The notes under the pieces were generated by a model that was not told the origin of the DNA, did not search any database, and saw only the letters and a program-made list of their open reading frames with translations. From positions 248,001 through 312,000 of the forward strand of contig CBDFHG010000002.1 of the NCBI GenBank assembly GCA_965247385.1: a stretch of 64,000 nucleotides of DNA, in the 5' to 3' direction. The position numbers were made by a program, and so were the translations under genes. The DNA comes from Thermohalobaculum sp965247385 (lineage in GTDB: Bacteria > Pseudomonadota > Alphaproteobacteria > Rhodobacterales > Rhodobacteraceae). Shown here in pieces: positions 59,501 through 64,000 of this stretch (the stretch's first letter is position 1; the number at the start of each line of letters is the position of its first letter).

Positions 59501-60693
59501 TGCCCTTGCCCCTGACCGGCGTCACCATCCTCACTGTCGAGCAATACGGCGCCGGACCGAGCGGCACCATGCTGCTGGCCGACCTGGGTGCCGAGGTGAT
59601 CAAGATCGAGAACCCGGCTGACGGCGGCGACATGGCCCGCGCCGTGGGGCCGCATTTCCTGCCCGACGGCTCGAGCCAGTTCTTTCATGCCTTCAACCGC
59701 AACAAACGCTCGCTGACCCTGAACCTGAAAGCGCCGGAGGGGCGGGAGATTTTCCACCGGCTGGTGGCTGGGGCCGATGCGGTTATGAACAACCTGCGCG
59801 GCGACTTGCCCGAGGCGCTGGGGCTGGACTACGCCACGCTGGGAGAGATCAACCCGGTCATCGTCTGCACCCATCTGTCGGCCTATGGCCGCGACGGGCC
59901 GCGCAAAACCTGGCCCGGATACGATTACCTGATACAGGCGGAGGCAGGCTACCTGTCGGTAACCGGCGAGCCGGACGGCCCCCCTGCCCGCTTTGGCCTT
60001 TCGGTGGTCGACATGATGACCGGGCTGATGGCGGTGTTTGCCCTGAGCAGCGGCATCATTGGGGCGCGGGCCAGCGGCAAGGGCATGGACCTGGATACCT
60101 CGCTGTTCGATACCGGGCTGCACAACCTCAGCTATCTCGCCGCCTGGTATCTGAACAGCGGCATCAATCAGGGACGCGAGCCACGCTCGGCGCATCCCTC
60201 GCTGACGCCATCGCAACTTTACCGCACCAGCGACGGCTGGCTGTTCGTGATGTGCAACAAGGAGAAGTTCTGGCCAATCCTGGCCGAGGCCCTCGGCCAC
60301 CCGGAATGGTCCACCGATCCAAGATTTGCCAGTTTCCCCGCCCGGCTGGAACACCGGACCGAGATAACGGAGATGCTGGACCAAGTGCTGTCGGAGCGCA
60401 CCACCGCCGAGTGGCTGGAACTTCTTCAGGGTGCCGCCCCGGTGGCCCCGGTCAACGATGTGGCGGAGGCGCTGGAGAACCCGTTCGTGGCCGCTGGCGA
60501 CCGGGTTGCCGGATTCACCGGGCCGGATGGGGAGGAACTGCTGCGGATGGCTGCCGGGCCGGTGCGGGTCGCCGGGGCCGAACAGCCGCGCCGCGCCGCG
60601 CCGGAGTTGGGTGCGGATAGCGGGGATATCCTGCGGCTGCTGGGCCTGAGCGCAGCGGAGATCGCGGCGCTGCGCGCCAAGGGGGTGGTCTGA
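59500..60693 (+). CDS. CaiB/BaiF family (class III) CoA-transferase
   Basis: A 397-residue family III CoA-transferase: TGVTILTVEQYGAGPSGTM, AEVIKIENPADGGDMARA, and the aspartate in TWPGYDYLIQAEAG near 136-149. AAPVAPVNDVAEAL near 308-321 and the last helix SAAEIAALRAKGVV complete the fold. TGATG overlap with the dehydrogenase gene shows translational coupling. With the gene at 55095 it gives two CoA-transferases in one operon, which could form one heteromeric enzyme (as for succinyl-CoA:benzylsuccinate or -mesaconate types) or act at entry and exit of a pathway. Confidence 0.9.
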   Translation: MPLPLTGVTILTVEQYGAGPSGTMLLADLGAEVIKIENPADGGDMARAVGPHFLPDGSSQFFHAFNRNKRSLTLNLKAPEGREIFHRLVAGADAVMNNLRGDLPEALGLDYATLGEINPVIVCTHLSAYGRDGPRKTWPGYDYLIQAEAGYLSVTGEPDGPPARFGLSVVDMMTGLMAVFALSSGIIGARASGKGMDLDTSLFDTGLHNLSYLAAWYLNSGINQGREPRSAHPSLTPSQLYRTSDGWLFVMCNKEKFWPILAEALGHPEWSTDPRFASFPARLEHRTEITEMLDQVLSERTTAEWLELLQGAAPVAPVNDVAEALENPFVAAGDRVAGFTGPDGEELLRMAAGPVRVAGAEQPRRAAPELGADSGDILRLLGLSAAEIAALRAKGVV

Positions 60694-60723
60694 CCGGCCG
60701 CGCCGCCGCCACGCCTCCCGGCG

Positions 60724-60762
60724 GGTCTTTCGCGCCTGTTCAAAAGCTGACGCTTTCGGCGC
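60724..60762 (-). repeat. Dispersed 39-bp repeat, copy B
   Basis: Reverse-complement copy of 22365-22403, including CCGAAAGCGTCAGCTTT and ACAGGCGC, with about six changes. Lies in the convergent gap between the CoA-transferase and thioesterase genes. Confidence 0.6.
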
Positions 60763-60784
60763 ATCAATCCCGTCGCGGCTCCAC

Positions 60785-61228
60785 CTACCCCTCCATTTCC
60801 GCCGCCAGAACCGCACGGATGCTTTCGGACGGCGCCACAGTCTTGCGGGTCGCCATATCGTAGAACACGTTGACGCATTCGCTGGTGGCGAAGCATTCCT
60901 CGCCCTTGAAAACCCCGTATCCCGTGGTCAGCGACTTGTTCCCAATCCGGATCAGCCGCGTGCCCACTTCGACCATGCCGGGGTAGTTCAGCTCGCGGCG
61001 ATAGTCGATGATCAACCGGGCGAGGATGAACTCAAGCCCCTTCATCTCTCCCTTCTGGATCAGGTCGTAAATGAAGGCGCAGCGCGCCGCCTCGATATAG
61101 GTCGCCAACGCGGTGTTGTTCACATGCGCCATCGAATCCTGATCGGAAAAGCGGATGGTCACCGGGGTCCAGTGGGAATAGATCTGGCGGTTGGTCAGGT
61201 CGTAATCGGTGGTTTCAGGATCAGTCAT
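60785..61228 (-). CDS. Acyl-CoA thioesterase (4-hydroxybenzoyl-CoA thioesterase fold)
   Basis: A 147-residue single hot-dog thioesterase. The active-site start TIRFSDQDSMAHVNN near 24-38 has the catalytic Asp (SDQDSMAHVN) of the 4HBT/YbgC family; YIEAARCAFIYDL follows on the core helix. It hydrolyses short or aromatic acyl-CoA thioesters, freeing CoA. GAGGCCC precedes the ATG at 61228; 5 bases separate it from the transporter stop, so the two genes probably share a transcript. The product could remove dead-end CoA esters from the neighbouring CoA-thioester pathways (inference). Confidence 0.9.
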   Translation of the reverse strand: MTDPETTDYDLTNRQIYSHWTPVTIRFSDQDSMAHVNNTALATYIEAARCAFIYDLIQKGEMKGLEFILARLIIDYRRELNYPGMVEVGTRLIRIGNKSLTTGYGVFKGEECFATSECVNVFYDMATRKTVAPSESIRAVLAAEMEG

Positions 61229-61233
61229 GGGCC

Positions 61234-62151
61234 TCACAGCAGGAACAGCAGCACACCGGCCACGATGACCGCGATTCCGAACAATTCCAAGCGATTGATT
61301 ATCTCGCGGAAGTACATCGACGAGATCACCAGGGTAAACACCACCTCGATCTGACCGACCGCCTTGACGTAGGAAGCGTTCTCCAGCGTCATCGCCGTGA
61401 ACCAGCCGATCGAGCCGATGGCGCTGGTGATGCCGATGAAGATGCAGGGGCCGGCGAGGCGGGGGAGGTGGCGGAAAGAGCTGGGTTCGGTTGCCGCCAG
61501 CCATGCGCCCACGGCGATCACCTGCATCGCGCCGACCACCACCACGGTCCAGGCGGCGCGGTAGAGGAACCCGCCCTGGCCGAGCCCGAGGCTGGCCTCG
61601 CGCAGGAACAGGTAGCTCAGGCAGAAGAAGAAGCCGGTGGCCAGCCCCACCAGGGTCGGTTTTGCCACCAGCGCCTGGCCCAGCGACATCTCGCCGGTAC
61701 CGAGCTTGCCCAGCCCGACCCGGCCGACGGAAATCGCGATTACGCCTGCGATGGTCAGCACGATAGCGGCCCAGCCGACGGCGCTGACCGCTTCGGAAAA
61801 CAGCAGCGTTCCGATGAGCGCGGCCTGCATCACATCGGTTTTCGACAACATCGTGCCGACGGCGAAATTTCTCATATGGAACAACCAGATAAGGAGATAT
61901 GTGGCGGTCACTTGCGCCGCCGACGCGCCGACGCAATAGATGAGGTAGCGGGTGGTGAATTCCGGCAGTCCCAACCCCTCGAAACGCATCACCACCCAGA
62001 GATAGAGGACCGAGAACGGCAGCCCGAAGAGCGAGCGCACATAGGTTGTCATCCACGTCGATAGCTGCGCGTTCAACGTCTTCTGCGCCGCCGTTCGCAC
62101 CGCCTGCATCAGGGCGGCGAGGATTGAGATCGGGATCCAGATCAGCTCCAT
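61234..62151 (-). CDS. EamA/DMT-family membrane transporter
   Basis: A 305-residue inner-membrane protein with about ten hydrophobic helices in two EamA-like halves (TDVMQAALIGTLLFSEAVS near 105-123; VGQIEVVFTLVISSMYFRE near 266-284, the conserved end of each half). It starts directly in a membrane helix after MELIWIP. The substrate is unknown; family members move amino acids, sugars, nucleotides or drugs. It is distinct from the transporter at 4349-5266 and paired with the thioesterase gene. Confidence 0.87.
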   Translation of the reverse strand: MELIWIPISILAALMQAVRTAAQKTLNAQLSTWMTTYVRSLFGLPFSVLYLWVVMRFEGLGLPEFTTRYLIYCVGASAAQVTATYLLIWLFHMRNFAVGTMLSKTDVMQAALIGTLLFSEAVSAVGWAAIVLTIAGVIAISVGRVGLGKLGTGEMSLGQALVAKPTLVGLATGFFFCLSYLFLREASLGLGQGGFLYRAAWTVVVVGAMQVIAVGAWLAATEPSSFRHLPRLAGPCIFIGITSAIGSIGWFTAMTLENASYVKAVGQIEVVFTLVISSMYFREIINRLELFGIAVIVAGVLLFLL

Positions 62152-62309
62152 GCGGGGTGAGGTTCCTGTATTGGGATGGGGCGCGGAAAACCCTTAGCAT
62201 GGCGCTGATGAAGCGCACCATGCGGCGGCACATTAATCCCCAGCGTGATGGAGAAATTGAGCCGGAGCGGGGCATTTCTCATCGGTGGTGGTTTGGTCGT
62301 CCTTTGGTG

Positions 62310-62342
62310 GTGTTTTGATAGTGGTTTGATAGTGGTTTGATA
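62310..62342. repeat. 11-bp tandem repeat, three units
   Basis: Three consecutive copies of GTGGTTTGATA occupy 62310-62342; the first has one difference (GTGTTTTGATA). The sequence is more AT-rich than its surroundings. Copy number could vary between strains by slippage. Confidence 0.7.
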
Positions 62343-62492
62343 GTGCTCCCGTCCCGACCTTGCCCGGTTGAACAGAGATTAACGAAAACCGTAATCCGTG
62401 CAGGTGTCCAGCTCCGTGAATGGGCAGATCTTCGCGGTTGATGGCGGGTTTGAACCGACCGGGATCGGGTTGGAGAGTTTGCGGGCGGGGGT

Positions 62493-62564
62493 GTCGTAGG
62501 GTGCGTACCAACCCACCGATGCCGGAAGGTGTGGGGGGCGGAGCGGTGGGTTGGCACCCACGAC
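62493..62564. repeat. Large inverted repeat (REP/BIME-like)
   Basis: GTCGTAGGGTGCGTACCA with ACCCACCG (62493-62518) faces CGGTGGGTTGG with CACCCACGAC (62544-62564). Arms pair over about 20 bases with a small loop-out; the spacer is 25 bases. It starts 6 bases past the stop of the D-2-hydroxyacid dehydrogenase gene, where it could stabilise or end that transcript. Confidence 0.65.
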
Positions 62565-62570
62565 GACTCG

Positions 62571-63554
62571 CTACGCCAACCTCGGATCCTCCGATTTCAC
62601 CAGCACCTCGCGCCCCTCCAATATCTCGAAACACCGTTCCAGCGTCTCAACCTCCAGGCGGCGCATGGCCTCCGCCGTGTAGAAGGTCAGGTGGGGGGAG
62701 AGGAGGACGTTCGGCATCTGGTAGAGGCGGCTCAGCGGGTGGCCGGTGCGGGCCAGTGGTTCCCGGGAGAACACGTCCAGCCCGGCTCCGGCGATGGTGC
62801 CGCGCTCCAGCGCCGCCAACAGGGCCGCCTCGTCGACGATGGCGCCGCGGGAGACGTTGATGAGGTTGGCGGTGGGTTTCATGGCGGCGATCTCGGCGGG
62901 ACCGATCAGGTGGCGGGTGTCGGGGTTCAACACGCAGTGGATCGAGACGAAGTCGCTTTGGGCCAACATCCCCCGCAGGTCGTCGCATTTTTCGACCCCC
63001 GCCGCCAGCATATCCGTGGCCGGGACGTGGGGGTCGTAGGCCAGCACCCGTGCCCGGAAGCCGGCACCCGCCACCCGCGCCATGGAGCGGCCGATCCTGC
63101 CGAGGCCGACCAGCCCGACGGTCTTGCCGGCGATGTCGGAGGCGAGCCAGCGTTTGGTCGGCCAGGTCCAGCCCTGGGCCTGCATCTCGCGCTGCAGGGG
63201 CACCAGTTTCCTGGCCAGGGCGATCATCAGGGCGAAGGCACCCTCGGCGACGGTTTCCTCGGCGTATTCGGGGATGTTGACCACCGCGATGCCGCGCGCC
63301 CGCGCCGCCGGGATGTCGATGGCGTCGATGCCGACGCCGTATTTGACGATGCCCTTCAGGCGGTCGGCGGCGGTGATGACGCGGGCGGTGACGGGGGTGT
63401 AGCACATCAGCAGGAGGTCGGCGTCGCGGGTCTCGGCGATCAAGTCGTCCTCGGAGATGCCGTCGGGGAGCAGGACCAGGTCGTGGCCCGCCGCGCGCAG
63501 CGTGGCGTCGACGTGGGGAGTTTCAAGCTCGCGGTCGGTGCGGACGATTTTCAT
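62571..63554 (-). CDS. D-2-hydroxyacid dehydrogenase (NAD-dependent)
   Basis: A 327-residue D-isomer-specific 2-hydroxyacid dehydrogenase, cytoplasmic, interconverting 2-oxoacids and D-2-hydroxyacids. KYGVGIDAIDIPAARARG near 70-87 and VGLVGLGRIGRSMARV near 144-159 (NAD loop) are clear; catalytic residues are Arg in NVSRGAIVDE near 232-241, Glu in LDVFSREP and His in LSPHLTFYT near 285-293. Phosphoglycerate, hydroxypyruvate or glyoxylate reductases share this set; substrate not decidable. Paired palindromic repeats flank the gene on both sides. Confidence 0.92.
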   Translation of the reverse strand: MKIVRTDRELETPHVDATLRAAGHDLVLLPDGISEDDLIAETRDADLLLMCYTPVTARVITAADRLKGIVKYGVGIDAIDIPAARARGIAVVNIPEYAEETVAEGAFALMIALARKLVPLQREMQAQGWTWPTKRWLASDIAGKTVGLVGLGRIGRSMARVAGAGFRARVLAYDPHVPATDMLAAGVEKCDDLRGMLAQSDFVSIHCVLNPDTRHLIGPAEIAAMKPTANLINVSRGAIVDEAALLAALERGTIAGAGLDVFSREPLARTGHPLSRLYQMPNVLLSPHLTFYTAEAMRRLEVETLERCFEILEGREVLVKSEDPRLA

Positions 63555-63568
63555 GGGGGCGTCTCCAG

Positions 63569-63636
63569 TGTCATCCCCGCGAAAGCGGGGACCTCATGAC
63601 GAATCCCGTGAGGTCCCCGCTTTCGCGGGGATGACA
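63569..63636. repeat. Perfect 28-bp inverted repeat of paired hairpins
   Basis: Arms at 63569-63596 and 63609-63636 are exact reverse complements around a 12-base loop. Each arm itself contains a small hairpin (TCCCCGC-GAAA-GCGGGGA, and TCCCCGC-TTTC-GCGGGGA). This is two inverted copies of one dispersed palindrome. It lies between two minus-strand genes, 15 bases from the dehydrogenase start. Confidence 0.85.
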
Positions 63637-63656
63637 GTGAGGGGGAGGTGCCGGTG

Positions 63657-64000
63657 TCACACGGGCTCCGCCAGCCCGATCAAGACGTCCGAAATCACCT
63701 GGGCGGCGGCGGCGCAGTCGTCCTTGGTGGCGCTTTCGGCCTCGTTGTGGCTGATGCCCTCCCAACAGGGGATGAAGATCATTCCCGCCGGGCCGAGGCG
63801 CGAGATGTGGCGGGCGTCGTGACTGGCGGCGGAATATATGCGCTGGTTGGGGTAGCCGCGCGCGGTGGCGGCGGCTTCGATGCCGGCACGCATATCCTCG
63901 GGGAATTCCATAGAGGCGGAATTGATGAACTCGGTGACGGAGACCTCGCATTCGCCCTTCAGGCCAGCGCAGATGCCCGCCACCCGGTCGCCCTCGGCGG
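63657..64000 (-). CDS. M20-family amidohydrolase / hydantoinase-carbamoylase type, C-terminal part
   Basis: The window edge cuts this gene; 114 C-terminal codons are visible. SAASHDARHISRLGPAGMIFIPC, given here in parts as AASHDARH and GMIFIPCWEGISHNEAE, matches the last metal-site segment of M20 peptidases of the N-carbamoyl-amino-acid amidohydrolase/beta-ureidopropionase/allantoate amidohydrolase branch (usual GHDA is SHDA here). The final His in ISHNE is the zinc/substrate ligand of that branch. These enzymes remove a carbamoyl or ureido group. The start and most metal ligands lie outside the window. Confidence 0.85.
   Translation of the reverse strand, partial: AEGDRVAGICAGLKGECEVSVTEFINSASMEFPEDMRAGIEAAATARGYPNQRIYSAASHDARHISRLGPAGMIFIPCWEGISHNEAESATKDDCAAAAQVISDVLIGLAEPV

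Larger units (their letters stand above)
62152..62570. other. Repeat-bearing intergenic region
   Basis: This 419-base gap between two minus-strand genes carries an 11-base tandem repeat (62310-62342) and a large inverted repeat (62493-62564). The remainder shows no reading frame with plausible codon usage or start. It should include the promoter of the transporter-thioesterase pair near 62152-62250, but no clear hexamers stand out. Confidence 0.5.

Noticed and set aside
1..64000. tRNA, rRNA, CRISPR array or prophage genes
   Set aside because: No cloverleaf-like intergenic segment, repeat-spacer array, integrase or structural phage gene was seen on either strand; a tRNA or CRISPR search program was not run.

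Overview
The window is GC-rich, tightly packed bacterial chromosome with about 55 protein genes. It carries no rRNA, tRNA or CRISPR array that I can see. The GC-rich codon usage, a TRAP dicarboxylate-type transporter, many CaiB/BaiF CoA-transferases and acyl-CoA dehydrogenases, and small palindromic dispersed repeats suggest a metabolically versatile alphaproteobacterium of the Rhodobacterales/Rhodospirillales kind, possibly marine. That placement is inference from gene content; no marker gene is present.

Layout. 0-5.3 kb: a 42-residue membrane peptide, an intrinsic terminator, a haloalkane dehalogenase with all catalytic residues, a CaiB-type CoA-transferase, an Ldh2-family dehydrogenase and an EamA exporter. 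5.3-16.6 kb (minus strand): a long operon-like run of a 2-oxoglutarate-dehydrogenase-E1-like protein, an RraA-like aldolase, a GlcD-like FAD oxidase, an acyl-CoA dehydrogenase, a complete TRAP transporter (DctP, DctQ, DctM), a broken MFS transporter and a second acyl-CoA dehydrogenase. 16.7-19.6 kb (plus): a two-subunit CoA-transferase and a CaiB enzyme. 19.6-29.3 kb: a polytopic membrane protein, another CaiB enzyme, a HisA paralogue lacking its first catalytic aspartate, a MaoC hydratase, a FadB-like bifunctional beta-oxidation enzyme, a secreted-protein gene with a stop codon in its signal peptide, a glutamine-amidotransferase-like hydrolase and an SCP2-alpha/beta-hydrolase fusion.

29.3-35.8 kb is the accessory, decaying part. 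It holds an IS5-family element, a gutted MmgE/PrpD gene, an SDR/IclR pair with a palindromic operator candidate, an IS21 element carrying an IS256 tail fragment, an unknown 237-residue protein, an IS66 remnant, and an enoyl-CoA hydratase gene cut off by that remnant.

37.0-53.9 kb (minus) is the main catabolic block, in two runs. The downstream run (48.1 to 37.0 kb) encodes 3-hydroxyacyl-CoA dehydrogenase, cyclase-family hydrolase, ADP-forming acyl-CoA synthetase, nitronate-monooxygenase-family protein, a DUF35 protein, a thiolase-fold protein without the thiolase cysteine, two adjacent acyl-CoA dehydrogenases, a crotonase and a CMD-family protein. The thiolase-fold/DUF35 pair next to paired dehydrogenases resembles the retro-aldolase side-chain-cleaving modules of steroid catabolism. 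The upstream run (53.9 to 48.5 kb) encodes crotonase, RidA-like, DJ-1/isonitrile-hydratase-like, HMG-CoA-lyase-like, acyl-CoA dehydrogenase and a histidine/phenylalanine ammonia-lyase homologue that lacks the MIO serine. Together they look like CoA-thioester catabolism of an unidentified, perhaps nitrogen-containing substrate.

54.1-60.7 kb (plus) holds a sulfotransferase, then CaiB, MaoC, MmgE/PrpD, acyl-CoA dehydrogenase and CaiB genes in a partly overlapping run. 60.8-64.0 kb (minus) holds a thioesterase, an EamA transporter, a D-2-hydroxyacid dehydrogenase and the C-terminal part of an M20-family amidohydrolase that runs off the window. Several intergenic gaps carry paired or dispersed palindromic repeats.
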